Counted from the first letter of the stretch, positions 29,595-39,459 are shown. The stretch: 64,000 nucleotides of DNA from Mycobacterium colombiense (GCF_001665835.1 NZ_LZSX01000073.1:186001-250000), one strand, 5' to 3'. The notes: generated from the sequence alone by a model not told the origin. Numbers and translations: made by a program.

Positions 29595-30629
29595 GTGACA
29601 ACGCCAAACCCCATCCACGCGGGTTCGGGTGCGGTTGTCGCCGCACCGTATCCGGAAAAGCAGGCCACGCCCACCAGCCCCTGGGGAGAGGGGCGGCCCC
29701 ATGTGGCGGACCGGGTCTTCCGCTGGCTCGCGCAGTCGTCGGGCTTGGTCATCATCGTGGTCATCGCCGCGATCGCCGCGTTTCTGCTCGGACGCGCGAT
29801 ACCGGCGCTGCACCGCAATCGGGAGAACTTCTTCAGCTACGGCGGTGTGTGGGTCACCACGGACACCTCCGCGATGCACTTCGGCATCGCCAGCCTCGTC
29901 CCGGTCACCGTGGTCGTGTCGCTGTTCGCGTTGATCCTGGCCATGCCGGTCGCGCTGGGCGTGGCCATCTTCATCACCCAGTACGCGCCGCGGCGGGTCG
30001 CCACCCCGCTGGCATATTCGGTCGACCTGCTGGCCGCGGTGCCCTCGATCATCTACGGAGCGTGGGGCCTGTACGTGCTGGCGCCGCAGCTGCGGCCCGT
30101 CGCCGTCTGGCTCAACCGTTCCCTGGGCTGGTGTTTTCTGTTCGCCAGCGGCAACGCGTCGCCCGCCGGTGGGGGCACCATCTTCACCGGCGGCATCGTC
30201 CTGGCGGTGATGATTCTGCCGATCATCACCGCGGTCACGCGCGAGGTGTTCGTCCAGACACCGCAGGACCAGATCGAGGCCATGTTGGCGCTCGGTGCCA
30301 CCCGCTGGGAAGTGGTCAAGACGGTCACGCTGCCGTTCGGCCGGTCGGGCTACGTCAGCGGCTCGATGCTGGGGCTGGGCCGCGCCCTGGGGGAGACGGT
30401 GGCGCTGTTGATCATCCTGCGGGGCACCCAGTCGGCGTTCGGCTGGTCACTGTTCGACGGCGGCTCCACCTTCGCGACCAAGATCGCCGGCGCCGCGGCC
30501 GAATTCGACGACCGGTACAAGGCCGGCGCGTACATCGCGGCCGGGCTGACGCTGTTCGTGCTGACCTTCGTGGTCGACGCCTTCGCGCGGGGCGCCGTCG
30601 CCGGAGCCGGGCGAAAGGGCGCCCGATGA
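29595..30629 (+). CDS. pstC: Phosphate ABC transporter permease PstC
   Basis: 344 residues from GTG 29595; a longer in-frame ATG at 29529 overlaps pstS and is less typical. Six membrane spans start near residue 55, and the ABC coupling loop EAMLALGATRWEVVKTVTLP is present. It overlaps pstA as ATGA. PstC and PstA form the membrane channel of the high-affinity phosphate importer. Confidence 0.93.
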   Translation: MTTPNPIHAGSGAVVAAPYPEKQATPTSPWGEGRPHVADRVFRWLAQSSGLVIIVVIAAIAAFLLGRAIPALHRNRENFFSYGGVWVTTDTSAMHFGIASLVPVTVVVSLFALILAMPVALGVAIFITQYAPRRVATPLAYSVDLLAAVPSIIYGAWGLYVLAPQLRPVAVWLNRSLGWCFLFASGNASPAGGGTIFTGGIVLAVMILPIITAVTREVFVQTPQDQIEAMLALGATRWEVVKTVTLPFGRSGYVSGSMLGLGRALGETVALLIILRGTQSAFGWSLFDGGSTFATKIAGAAAEFDDRYKAGAYIAAGLTLFVLTFVVDAFARGAVAGAGRKGAR

Positions 30630-31540
30630 CCTCGATGCTGGACCGCCCACTCAAGCCGCGGACGTTCTCGCCGGTCAGCTGGCGCCGACGTATCACGAAT
30701 TACGTTGCGACCCTGCTGGTTTCGCTGTCGCTGCTGGTCGCGGTGACCCCACTGGTGATGGTGCTGTGGTCGGTGGTCGCCAAGGGCTTCAAGGCGGTGG
30801 CGTCGACCACGTGGTGGTCGCACTCGCAAGCGGGGATGACGGCATTCGTGACCGGGGGAGGCGCCTACCACGCCCTGATCGGCACCCTGTTGCAGGGATT
30901 GTTATGCGCCCTGATATCCGTCCCACTCGGCCTGATGGTCGCGATCTATCTGGTCGAGTACGGCGGCGGCACCGCGCTGGGCAGATTGGCCTCGTTCATG
31001 GTGGACATCCTCAGCGGTGTGCCGTCAATCGTTGCGGCGCTGTTCATCTATGCGCTGTGCGTGGCAACACTGGGACTCCCCCGATCGGAGTTCGCGGTGT
31101 CGCTGGCGCTGGTCCTGCTGATGCTCCCGGTGATCGTGCGGGCAACTGAGGAGATGCTGCGGATCGTCCCGGTGGACCTTCGCGAGGCCAGTTACGCGCT
31201 GGGCATCACCAAGTGGAAAACCATTGCCCGGGTGGTCATCCCCACCGGGCTGTCCGGCATCGTCACCGGGATACTGCTGGCTATGGCCCGGGTGATGGGG
31301 GAGACGGCGCCGCTGCTGATCCTCGTCGGTTACGCACAATCGATGAACTTCGATATCTTCAGCGGATTCATGGGGACGCTGCCCGGCATGATGTTCAACC
31401 AGACGACGGCGGGCGCGAGCCTCAACCCCATCCCCACGGATCGGTTGTGGGGTGCCGCATTAACCCTCATCCTGGTGATCGCCACAATCAACGTCGCGGC
31501 CCGGGTGATAGCGAAATTTCTGGGCGTCAGAAAGTCATAG
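30626..31540 (+). CDS. pstA: Phosphate ABC transporter permease PstA
   Basis: 304 residues starting MTSMLDRPLKPRTF. Six spans, the coupling loop REASYALGITKWKTIARVVIP and a MGETAPLLILVG span are typical for PstA. The start overlaps the pstC stop by 4 bp and pstB follows 13 bp after the stop. Confidence 0.94.
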   Translation: MTSMLDRPLKPRTFSPVSWRRRITNYVATLLVSLSLLVAVTPLVMVLWSVVAKGFKAVASTTWWSHSQAGMTAFVTGGGAYHALIGTLLQGLLCALISVPLGLMVAIYLVEYGGGTALGRLASFMVDILSGVPSIVAALFIYALCVATLGLPRSEFAVSLALVLLMLPVIVRATEEMLRIVPVDLREASYALGITKWKTIARVVIPTGLSGIVTGILLAMARVMGETAPLLILVGYAQSMNFDIFSGFMGTLPGMMFNQTTAGASLNPIPTDRLWGAALTLILVIATINVAARVIAKFLGVRKS

Positions 31541-31553
31541 GCAGGAGCAGTAA

Positions 31554-32330
31554 GTGGCCAAACGGTTGGACCTCAAGGGCGTCAACATCTATTACGGATC
31601 GTTTCACGCGGTCGCGGATGTGACGCTATCGGTTCTGCCCCGCAGCGTGACGGCGTTCATCGGCCCGTCGGGTTGCGGCAAGACGACGGTGTTGCGCACG
31701 CTCAACCGGATGCACGAGGTGGTGCCCGGCGGACGGGTCGATGGCAGCGTGCTTCTCGACGACGAAGACATCTACGGTGCCGGCGTCGACCCGGTCGGCG
31801 TGCGCCGGGCCATCGGGATGGTGTTCCAGCGGCCGAACCCGTTCCCCGCCATGTCAATTCGCGACAATGTCGTCGCCGGCCTGAAGCTGCAGGGTGTGCG
31901 CAACCGCAAGATGCTCGACGAGACGGCCGAGTATTCGCTGCGCGGGGCGAACCTGTGGGACGAGGTCAAGAACCGGTTGGACCGGCCCGGCGGCGGACTG
32001 TCCGGCGGGCAGCAGCAGCGCCTCTGCATCGCGCGGGCCATCGCCGTGCAGCCCGATGTGCTGCTGATGGACGAGCCGTGTTCGGCGCTGGACCCGATCT
32101 CGACGATGGCCATCGAAGAGCTGATCAGCGAACTGAAGCAGGACTACACCATCGTCATCGTCACGCACAACATGCAGCAGGCGGCCCGGGTCAGCGACTA
32201 TACGGCGTTCTTCAACCTGGAGGCCGTCGGAAAGCCAGGGCGGCTGATCGAAGTCGACGACACCGAGAAGATCTTCTCCAACCCGAGTCAGAAGGCGACC
32301 GAGGACTACATTTCCGGCCGCTTCGGCTAG
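31554..32330 (+). CDS. pstB: Phosphate ABC transporter ATP-binding protein
   Basis: 258 residues from GTG after AGGAGCAGTAA. Walker A GPSGCGKT at 37-44, Q-loop FQRPNPFP, signature LSGGQQQR and Walker [13 protein letters not shown]. PstB energises phosphate uptake. In M. tuberculosis the single gene at this locus is phoT (Rv0820), without pstSCA. Confidence 0.95.
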   Translation: MAKRLDLKGVNIYYGSFHAVADVTLSVLPRSVTAFIGPSGCGKTTVLRTLNRMHEVVPGGRVDGSVLLDDEDIYGAGVDPVGVRRAIGMVFQRPNPFPAMSIRDNVVAGLKLQGVRNRKMLDETAEYSLRGANLWDEVKNRLDRPGGGLSGGQQQRLCIARAIAVQPDVLLMDEPCSALDPISTMAIEELISELKQDYTIVIVTHNMQQAARVSDYTAFFNLEAVGKPGRLIEVDDTEKIFSNPSQKATEDYISGRFG

Positions 32331-32349
32331 CCGGGCGCCGCAGTGTCGC

Positions 32350-33018
32350 TTACTGCGAGGCGGATTTCGCTTCTTCCTCGGGCAGTCTGCCCGTCGCCTG
32401 GAAGATGACCCGCCGGGCCACCTCCACGGCGTGGTCGGCGAAGCGCTCGTAGAACCGGCCGAGCAACGTCACGTCGACCGCCGCCGCAACGCCGTGCTTC
32501 CATTCCCGGTCCATCAGCACTGAGAACAAATGCCGGTGCAGATCGTCCATGGCGTCGTCTTCTTCGCGGATCCTGGCGGCCTTCTCCGGGTCGCGCGACA
32601 ACACCACCTCTTGGGCGCTGTTGCCCAATTCGACTGCGATGCTCCCCATTTCGGCGAAATAGCCGTTGACCTCTTCAGGCAACGCGTGCTGGGGATGGCG
32701 CCGACGGGCGATCTTGGCGACGTGCAGCGCCAGCGCGCCCATCCGGTCGATGTCTGCCACCATCTGGATGGCACTCACAATGGCTCGCAGATCGCCGGCC
32801 ACCGGTGCCTGTAAAGCCAATAGCACGAAGGCGCTTTCTTCAGCCTGCGCACTCAGCTCGGCGATGGCTTCATGATCGGAGATGACTTGTTCGGCCAGCA
32901 CCAAGTCGGCCTGCAGCAGAGCCTGGGTGGCCCGCTCCATGGCGATTCCTGCCAAGCCGCACATCTCGCCGAGGCGCTCGGACAACTCCGAGAGTTGTTC
33001 GTGGTAGGCGGTCCGCAT
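32350..33018 (-). CDS. phoY2: PhoU-type phosphate signalling regulator
   Basis: 222 residues, all helical with two PhoU repeats ([20 protein letters not shown] and [17 protein letters not shown] carry the metal-binding acidic/His motifs). PhoY proteins relay Pst occupancy to the SenX3-RegX3 system. It is convergent with pstB, 19 bp away. Counterpart of Rv0821c. Confidence 0.93.
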   Translation of the reverse strand: MRTAYHEQLSELSERLGEMCGLAGIAMERATQALLQADLVLAEQVISDHEAIAELSAQAEESAFVLLALQAPVAGDLRAIVSAIQMVADIDRMGALALHVAKIARRRHPQHALPEEVNGYFAEMGSIAVELGNSAQEVVLSRDPEKAARIREEDDAMDDLHRHLFSVLMDREWKHGVAAAVDVTLLGRFYERFADHAVEVARRVIFQATGRLPEEEAKSASQ

Positions 33019-33077
33019 AGCACCAAGCCTACGGTCTCGCCGCCCGAAACGGACAGCGGAGCGCCGTCAAAAAGCGG

Positions 33078-35138
33078 TTACTCGCAGGTGGTGTCGGCCG
33101 CATTGGTGACGGTCAGGTCCTCGGGCAGCTTGGCCGGCGCATTGCTTGAACCGCGCTCGATTTGCAGGCTCATCGACGATCCGCTGGGCTGCGGGCTGGC
33201 GACCGACTTGAAGTCGGGGCCTAGGACCACCTGCACGACCTGCCCGTAGCCGGAAACCCGCTGGACTTTCGCGTTGGCGAACGAGGATGCGACGGTGGCG
33301 GCGGCCTCTTCGTTGCCGGGCGAGAACAGCACGGTCGTCGCGTTCACCGAGCTCGGATAGTCGTCGGGCGACATCACGTTGAAGCCGTCCTGCTTGAGCT
33401 GGGTGGTGGCGGTGGCAGCCAGGCCGGTTTGCGTGGTCGCGTTGGAAACCCGCACCGTCACGCCGGTGGGCGAGGTGGTGGTGATCTGCTCGTGTTGCGC
33501 CTCGGGCGCCGGTGCGGGCGTCTTCTTGGTGGTCGGCGCCTTCGACGGGCCCTTCGTCGGAGCCGTGCTCAGATTCTGGGCGTTCTGGTCGTTCTCCTCG
33601 GGCAGCGGCTCGTCGTTGATGACCGCGTCGAACAGCGCTCGCACGTCGGCCATCCGCGGCGGCTCGTCACCGTTCTGGTCCGTCACACCGGTCGGCACGG
33701 TCACGAATGTGACGTGCCCGGCCGCCATGCCTTGCAACGACTGACCGAGTTGGATCAGGTCCTTGGACCGCACGTTGTCGACGACGGTGTCGCTGATGAA
33801 CATGTTGACGACGTTGTTGAGCTTGTTGGGGTCGAGCAGCGTGTCCTCGGAGATCAACGACCGCAGCAGCGACGACAAGAACAGCTGCTGGCGCTTGATC
33901 CGGCCGTAATCACCATTGACCTCGGTGGTGACCTGGCGCGCCCGCACGTAATTCAAAGCGGTGGAGCCGTCGAGGACCTGGCGTCCACCGTGTTCGAGGA
34001 CCGTGCCCAACTCGTAGTCGTGCAGCGGCGTGCTCGAGCAGACCTCGACGCCACCGAGGGCGTCGACCATCTTCGCGAAGCCGGAGAAGTCGACGGCGAT
34101 GAAGCGGTTGATGTTCAAGCCGGACAGCTTCTGGATTTCCTTCACCAGGCATTTCGGGCCGCCGAAGGCGAACGCCGAGTTCAGTTTGGTCTCGGTGTAG
34201 ACCATCTTCGGGCCGTAGGTCTTGGTCTTCGGGTCGTAGAGGGGCCCGTACTTGCCGGTTTCGGGGTTCCACGCTTCGCACTGCATCGGGGTGATCGCCA
34301 GGTCGCGGGGGAACGACACCGCCACCACGCGCTTACGGTTGGCCGGAATATTGACCAGCATGACCGTGTCCGAGCGTTCTCCGTCGGCGTCGTCGGTGGT
34401 TCCGGCGCCCATGTTGCCGTTGTCGCCCGACCGGGAGTCAAGGCCGACGATCAAGAAGTCCTCGTCGCCGTACTGCCCGCCCGGGTCACGGATATCGCTG
34501 GAGTCCTGGTCCAGCGCGCTGATCGTGTTCAGCCGGGCGTTTTTCGACGAACTCCACTGCCACGCCCCACCGGTCATGGCCAGGGCCAGCACCGCAGCCA
34601 GGGCGGCCGTCGACCGCGCGGCCACCAGCAGCGGTCGGCGCCGGCGTCCCGGTTCCTCGGCGCCGGCGTCGGGGGCCAGGTCCTCTGGGTCGTCGTCGTT
34701 CGGATAGTCGGCGGCCTCGAGGGCGCGAAGCTCGGCGACGGCGTCCATGGAGTAGGCCAGGTCGTCGATGACCTGCGTTTTCTGCAGCTCGATCGGCAGG
34801 CCCGGCTCGGCGCCGAACGGCTCGACCTCCGGATCCTCGGCAGCGGCACGATGGTGGACGGGGCGGCCGGGCGCGCCGATTTTGGCGATCAGATCGGCGA
34901 CGCTGACGCCACCGCCGGTGTGGGATCCGCCCTGTTCGGGTTCTTCCTCGCGCGGCACGACGGGCTCGCTCGGGGCGTCGGGCTGCCAGCGGTGCAGGTT
35001 GTCGTCGGCGGGAGGCTCGAAGAATCGCTCCCAGGGAGCGGCGCCCAACGGCGCCGGGACCGCCGCGATCGGGCGGGCGTGCGCCCCGCCCGGGCCGCGC
35101 CGACCATTACGAGTGGCGTCGCTCTCGGCGTCACTCAT
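33078..35138 (-). CDS. LytR-CpsA-Psr (LCP) family protein with LytR_C domain
   Basis: 686 residues. A 170-residue disordered, acidic cytosolic head (rich in Pro/Glu) precedes one membrane span (about 178-196), then the LCP catalytic domain (SRSGDNGNMGAGTT, ERSDTVMLVNIPANRKRVVAV, SFPRDL) and a C-terminal LytR_C domain after a Pro/Thr/Lys linker. LCP enzymes ligate arabinogalactan to peptidoglycan. The very long head is characteristic of the mycobacterial Rv0822c type. The 208-bp gap downstream to dus has no further gene visible. Confidence 0.92.
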   Translation of the reverse strand: MSDAESDATRNGRRGPGGAHARPIAAVPAPLGAAPWERFFEPPADDNLHRWQPDAPSEPVVPREEEPEQGGSHTGGGVSVADLIAKIGAPGRPVHHRAAAEDPEVEPFGAEPGLPIELQKTQVIDDLAYSMDAVAELRALEAADYPNDDDPEDLAPDAGAEEPGRRRRPLLVAARSTAALAAVLALAMTGGAWQWSSSKNARLNTISALDQDSSDIRDPGGQYGDEDFLIVGLDSRSGDNGNMGAGTTDDADGERSDTVMLVNIPANRKRVVAVSFPRDLAITPMQCEAWNPETGKYGPLYDPKTKTYGPKMVYTETKLNSAFAFGGPKCLVKEIQKLSGLNINRFIAVDFSGFAKMVDALGGVEVCSSTPLHDYELGTVLEHGGRQVLDGSTALNYVRARQVTTEVNGDYGRIKRQQLFLSSLLRSLISEDTLLDPNKLNNVVNMFISDTVVDNVRSKDLIQLGQSLQGMAAGHVTFVTVPTGVTDQNGDEPPRMADVRALFDAVINDEPLPEENDQNAQNLSTAPTKGPSKAPTTKKTPAPAPEAQHEQITTTSPTGVTVRVSNATTQTGLAATATTQLKQDGFNVMSPDDYPSSVNATTVLFSPGNEEAAATVASSFANAKVQRVSGYGQVVQVVLGPDFKSVASPQPSGSSMSLQIERGSSNAPAKLPEDLTVTNAADTTCE

Positions 35139-35346
35139 GTCGTACCGGCCTCCGAAGCTCTGATGCAGACGTCAGCGTGTCCGTGCGTAGTGTCAGCGCA
35201 GCCCCGCATTGCGAGCGCTCCCGCTGGTGCCAACCACTTTTGTTGCCCTGGTGCAGCGGCACGGAACCCATCCGCCACCCAAACGCATGCAACAAAGCCC
35301 ACATCGTACTGAGTTATTGGTCCAGACGCGATCTCGAGTTGTCGGC

Positions 35347-36480
35347 TCAGCCGCCGGAGTGCATGACGTCGGCGCCGGCCGGCACCGTGCAGTCGTCCGG
35401 GTCGGTCAGCCAACCTTCCGGCAGCACCACCCGTGCCGGTGAACCCTGCCGGCCGCGCGGGCCCGTCGCCTCATCCGGGAATTGCACGGTGCCATCCAGC
35501 CGGTCGAGCAGACAGTCCAGCTCGTCGAGCGTCTTGACCATCGCCAGGGCCCGGCGCAGCTCGGAGCCGGCCGGAAAGCCGTGCAGGTACCAGCCGATGT
35601 GCTTGCGGATGTCGCGCATGCCCTTCTCCTCGCCGAAGTGCGCGGCAAGCAGCTGCCCGTGCCGTCGAACGATATCGGCGACCTCGCCCAGCGTGGGCGG
35701 CTCGGGTGGCGGGCTGCCCGTGAACGCGGCCGACAGCTCGGCGAAAAGCCAGGGCCGGCCCAGGCAGCCGCGGCCGATGACGACGCCGTCGCAGCCCGTC
35801 GTGGCCATCATGGTCAGCGCATCACTGGCGTCATAGATGTCGCCGTTGCCGAGCACCGGGATCGTCCGCACCTGCTGCTTGAGCCGGGCGATCTCCTCCC
35901 AGTCGGCGGTGCCGGAGTAGCGCTGCGCCGCCGTGCGGGCATGCAGCGCGACCGCGGCGGCCCCTTCGGTTTCGGCGATGCGGCCTGCATCGAGGTGCGT
36001 GTGGTGTTCGTCGTCGATGCCGATGCGGAACTTGACGGTCACCGGTATCCGGGTGCCCTCGGTGCCGCGCACCGCCGCGGCGACGATCTGACCGAACAGC
36101 CGCCGCTTGTACGGCAGCGCCGACCCGCCGCCGCGCTTGGTCACCTTGGGCACCGGGCAGCCGAAATTCATGTCGATGTGATCGGCCAGGCCTTCGTCGG
36201 CGATCATCTTGGCGGCCACGTAGGTGGTCGCGGGGTCGACGGTGTAGAGCTGCAGCGAGCGCGGCGACTCGTCGGCGGCGAACGTCGTCATATGCATGGT
36301 GGCCGGATGACGCTCGACAAGCGCACGCGCCGTTACCATCTCGCAGACATAGAGCCCGCTGACGGTGCCGACCTTGGCTTGCTCGAGCTCACGGCACAGC
36401 GTCCGGAATGCGACGTTCGTTACGCCCGCCATCGGTGCCAGAACCACCGGGCTGGCGAGCGCGATGGAACCGATGCGCAC
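35347..36480 (-). CDS. dusB: tRNA-dihydrouridine synthase (DusB type)
   Basis: 377 residues. FMN-barrel motifs include LAPMAGVTNVAFRTL, NFGCPVPKV with the catalytic Cys108, VTVKFRIGIDDEH and GCDGVVIGRGCLGRPW. It reduces uridine in the tRNA D-loop. It starts at GTG 36480 only 7 bp after the desA1 stop, so it is coupled to it. Counterpart of Rv0823c. Confidence 0.93.
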   Translation of the reverse strand: MRIGSIALASPVVLAPMAGVTNVAFRTLCRELEQAKVGTVSGLYVCEMVTARALVERHPATMHMTTFAADESPRSLQLYTVDPATTYVAAKMIADEGLADHIDMNFGCPVPKVTKRGGGSALPYKRRLFGQIVAAAVRGTEGTRIPVTVKFRIGIDDEHHTHLDAGRIAETEGAAAVALHARTAAQRYSGTADWEEIARLKQQVRTIPVLGNGDIYDASDALTMMATTGCDGVVIGRGCLGRPWLFAELSAAFTGSPPPEPPTLGEVADIVRRHGQLLAAHFGEEKGMRDIRKHIGWYLHGFPAGSELRRALAMVKTLDELDCLLDRLDGTVQFPDEATGPRGRQGSPARVVLPEGWLTDPDDCTVPAGADVMHSGG

Positions 36481-36487
36481 CGCTTGG

Positions 36488-37510
36488 TTACCGCCGGCTC
36501 ATCGTCAGCGTGCCCGAGGTCCGGTGCAGCTCGGCTGCGGTGACCTTCTTGCCGGTGCGGGCTTCGCGGTCGAGCTGGCGCTGCTTCGAGATCTCGAACT
36601 TCTCGCAGGTTTGCTCGAGTTCCTTGATCAGCAGCGCGAGGTCGTCGCGCATGGCGGCCGCCTCACCGGTGAAGTCCTCACGCTCGAAGATGCGCCATTT
36701 CTTCAGCACCGGCATGACCACGTCGTCGAGGTGGATGCGCGGGTCGTACACGCCGCCCACGGCGATGACGACGGCCTTGCGCCGGAACTCGGGCACCTGG
36801 TAGCCCGGCATCTGGAAGTTGCGCAGCACCTTGTGCAGCGACCTCATCGCCTGATTGGGCGCGGCCGCGAAACCGGCGTCGCTGACGTCGCGGTAGAAGA
36901 TCATGTGCAGGTTCTCGTCGGCGGAGATCTTGGCCAGCAGCTGGTCGGCGATCGGCTCGTTGCAGGCCTTACCGGTGTTGCGGTGCGAAATCCGGGTCGC
37001 CAGCTCCTGGAACGTGACATAGATGACGGAGTCGAACAGGCTCTCGGCGAACAGATCGGCCCGAATCTGCTGGTTCTGGCCCGGGCTGAAGCCCCGGTTC
37101 ACCACTTCGATGCGCAGCTTCTCCAGCTCGACCGGGTCGACCGCGCGGGTCACCACCAGGTAATCGCGCAGCGCGATACCGTGCCGGTTCTCCTCGGCGG
37201 TCCACCGGTTGACCCACTGGCCCCAGGCGCCGTCCATGCCGAAGTTCATCGCGATCTCGCGGTGATATGAGGGCAAGTTGTCTTCGGTCATCAGGTTCTG
37301 CACCATCGCCACCTGGGCGACGTCAGACAGCTGGGACTGACCGGGCTCCCAGTCCTGCCCACCGAGTGCGTAGTAGTTCTTGCCGTCCGACCACGGGATG
37401 TAGTCGTGCGGGTTCCAGTTCTTGTGCATGCTCTCGTGCCGATTCAGGTACGTCTCGACGAATGGCTCGAGCTCGTGCAGGAGCTGTAAGTCGGTCAGCG
37501 CGGCTGACAT
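36488..37510 (-). CDS. desA1: Acyl-[ACP] desaturase
   Basis: 340 residues. The diiron ligand motifs EENRH (106-110) and DENLH (near 195) are intact. DesA1 introduces the double bond into meromycolyl or C18 acyl-ACP substrates. It is first in the operon with dus, and the promoter upstream is well formed with direct repeats. Counterpart of Rv0824c. Cytosolic; electrons come from ferredoxin. Confidence 0.94.
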   Translation of the reverse strand: MSAALTDLQLLHELEPFVETYLNRHESMHKNWNPHDYIPWSDGKNYYALGGQDWEPGQSQLSDVAQVAMVQNLMTEDNLPSYHREIAMNFGMDGAWGQWVNRWTAEENRHGIALRDYLVVTRAVDPVELEKLRIEVVNRGFSPGQNQQIRADLFAESLFDSVIYVTFQELATRISHRNTGKACNEPIADQLLAKISADENLHMIFYRDVSDAGFAAAPNQAMRSLHKVLRNFQMPGYQVPEFRRKAVVIAVGGVYDPRIHLDDVVMPVLKKWRIFEREDFTGEAAAMRDDLALLIKELEQTCEKFEISKQRQLDREARTGKKVTAAELHRTSGTLTMSRR

Positions 37511-37522
37511 ACGGCCTCCAGT

Positions 37523-37575
37523 TATCTGTGTCGATGGGTAGCAGTCAATATATCTGTGTACTTCAGTAGCATCAA
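37523..37575 (-). promoter_or_regulatory. desA1 promoter with two direct repeats
   Basis: On the minus strand TTGATG (37575-37570), a 17-bp spacer and TATATT (37552-37547) form a good promoter. The 9-mer ACACAGATA (37559-37551) overlaps the -10 and recurs at 37531-37523, 28 bp downstream, before the ribosome site. This placement suits a repressor. A TetR-type lipid regulator such as MadR is a candidate, but the site is not matched to a known consensus here. Confidence 0.55.
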
Positions 37576-37679
37576 GTTCCGGTCCGGCGCGGCATGTGAC
37601 GGTTTGATGCCGGTTTCGAGTTGCCGCGGTTTACAGGTCTAGTTGTACGGCTTGCCGATGCGGCGCAATTGAAAACGCG

Positions 37680-38294
37680 TTATTGCGACTTGCCGAGCTC
37701 GCCGGCCGGGACGTAGGGCGCGGCCGTGATGTACAGCATGTTGATGCAATAGTCGATGAATTGCTTGCGGGTGGCGCCGAGCTGTCCGTGCAGGTAGGCG
37801 GTGAACAGGCTGGACAGCCCGCCGATCAGGCTGGTGGCGATCATCTTCTGCAGCACGGCGTCCCCGATGCGGGACAGCTTGCGTTGCAGCAGGTCGATGA
37901 AGTTGGGCATCCACTCGGCGCCGGAGCGGGTCAGAATCGGCTCCACGGTCGGCGCCAGCAACAGCACGCGTCCGCCGACCGGGTCGTCGACCATCAACTC
38001 GACGAATCGCTCGACCGCTTCGCGCGGGGTCGTCGCCGACGTCAGGGTGTTCATCGCGCGCGTGCAGACGTCGTCGTAGACCGCGCGCACGAATTCGTCA
38101 CGGTCGGCGAAGCTTTCGTAGAAGTAGCGCTCGGTCAGCGCGGCCTCACGGCAGACCGCGCGCACGGTCAGCGCCGGCCCCTCCGGACTGCCGAGTAGCT
38201 GCACGCCGGCGCTGATGAGGTTGTCCCGGCGAAGCGCGAGGCGACTCTCCAAGGGGACGCCGGTCCAGCGTCCCCGTCGTTGACCCGTCTGCAC
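37680..38294 (-). CDS. TetR family regulator (Rv0825c-like)
   Basis: 204 residues from GTG 38294, with AGGAG close upstream; the frame can extend to an ATG at 38342, but that lacks a ribosome site. DNA-binding domain: SRLALRRDNLISAGVQLLGS, then VCREAALTERYFYESFADRDEF. A spaced inverted repeat sits in the divergent gap to the DUF2236 gene. It probably represses that gene. Confidence 0.8.
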   Translation of the reverse strand: MQTGQRRGRWTGVPLESRLALRRDNLISAGVQLLGSPEGPALTVRAVCREAALTERYFYESFADRDEFVRAVYDDVCTRAMNTLTSATTPREAVERFVELMVDDPVGGRVLLLAPTVEPILTRSGAEWMPNFIDLLQRKLSRIGDAVLQKMIATSLIGGLSSLFTAYLHGQLGATRKQFIDYCINMLYITAAPYVPAGELGKSQ

Positions 38295-38314
38295 ATCGCT
38301 CCTAAGCTCTAAAG

Positions 38315-38332
38315 TGACAACGGTTGTAGTCA
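38315..38332. promoter_or_regulatory. Inverted repeat between TetR and DUF2236 genes
   Basis: TGAC-N-AC-N4-GT-N-GTCA at 38315-38332. It lies 21 bp before the TetR start and 33 bp before the DUF2236 start, where a repressor would cover both promoters. Confidence 0.5.
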
Positions 38333-38364
38333 AAAATTCCAACGATACCTACAGGGAACCAATT

Positions 38365-39438
38365 GTGACTCAAGATACGTCCGCATCGCGCCCCCTGACC
38401 AGCGACGTAGCACGCAGCGACGTCGTCGGTGCCGTTGAGCAGTCGGTTTCGGCCGGGCCGGCCGACGCGTCCGACGGTGTCGCAGGTGGTTGCCCGGTGT
38501 CGCCGGCGGGGTACGACGCGCCGCCCGCACCGCTGGGACCCGACTCGCTGACCTGGCGATACTTCGGGGACTGGCGGGGAATGCTGCAGGGTCCGTGGGC
38601 GGGTTCGATGCAGAACATGCACCCGCAGCTAGGGGCGGCGGTCATCGATCACTCCACGTTCTTCCGCGAGCGCTGGCCGCGTCTGTTGCGTTCGTTGTAT
38701 CCGATCGGGGGAGTCGTGTTCGACGGGGACCGCGCCCCGGGCACGGGTGCCGAGGTCCGCGACTACCACACCGACATCAAGGGCGTCGACGAACAGGGCC
38801 GCCGCTACCACGCGTTGAACCCCGACGTCTTCTACTGGGCGCACTCCACCTTCTTTATGGGCACCATCCATGTGGCCGAGCGATTCTGCGGCGGGATCAC
38901 CGAGGAACAGAAGCGGCAGCTGTTCGACGAACACGTCGAGTGGTACCGGATGTACGGCATGAGCATGCGGCCGGTGCCGGCCTCCTGGGAGGAATTCCAG
39001 GTCTACTGGGACCACATGTGCCGCAACGTGCTGGAGAACAACTGGGCGGCCCGAGCCGTGCTCGATTTGACCGAGCTGCCGAAACCCCCGTTCGCGCAAT
39101 GGATTCCGGATCTGTTGTGGGCCGCGCAACGCAATCTGTTGGCGCCCTTCTTCGTCTGGGTGACGGTCGGCTTGTACGACCCACCGGTGCGGGAGTTGAT
39201 GGGCTATCGCTGGTCACGCCGCGACGAGTGGCTGCACCGGCGCTTCGGCGACCTCGTCCGAGGCGTGTTCGCCCTGGTGCCTCCCAGATTCCGCAAGCAC
39301 CCGCGGGCACGGGCCGGCTTGGACCGCGCCAGTGGGCGGATCCCGCTCGATACGCCCCTGGTGCAGACACCGGCGCGCAACCTGCCGCCCGAAGACGAGC
39401 GCGGTAACCCAAAGCATTACTGCCCGACGGTCTCCTGA
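38365..39438 (+). CDS. DUF2236 oxygenase-like protein (MpaB/Lcp family)
   Basis: 357 residues from GTG 38365 with AGGGA at 8 bp; the frame also extends to 38314. The DUF2236 domain includes MQNMHPQLGAAVIDHSTFF and YHTDIKGVDEQGRRYHALN, with YWAHSTFFMG (heme-ligand-type His) and WYRMYGMSMRPVPASWEEF. Relatives are heme-dependent oxygenases such as MpaB and rubber-cleaving Lcp. Counterpart of Rv0826. Substrate unknown. A convergent His-rich ORF starts 22 bp after its end. Confidence 0.88.
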   Translation: MTQDTSASRPLTSDVARSDVVGAVEQSVSAGPADASDGVAGGCPVSPAGYDAPPAPLGPDSLTWRYFGDWRGMLQGPWAGSMQNMHPQLGAAVIDHSTFFRERWPRLLRSLYPIGGVVFDGDRAPGTGAEVRDYHTDIKGVDEQGRRYHALNPDVFYWAHSTFFMGTIHVAERFCGGITEEQKRQLFDEHVEWYRMYGMSMRPVPASWEEFQVYWDHMCRNVLENNWAARAVLDLTELPKPPFAQWIPDLLWAAQRNLLAPFFVWVTVGLYDPPVRELMGYRWSRRDEWLHRRFGDLVRGVFALVPPRFRKHPRARAGLDRASGRIPLDTPLVQTPARNLPPEDERGNPKHYCPTVS

Positions 39439-39459
39439 GCCAACCGGGCGCCGGTCGCG

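Noticed and set aside
33429..35312. A 627-codon rightward frame over the LCP gene
   Set aside because: Antisense shadow of a well-supported LCP protein; no family features and composition is Val/Gly/Arg-biased.
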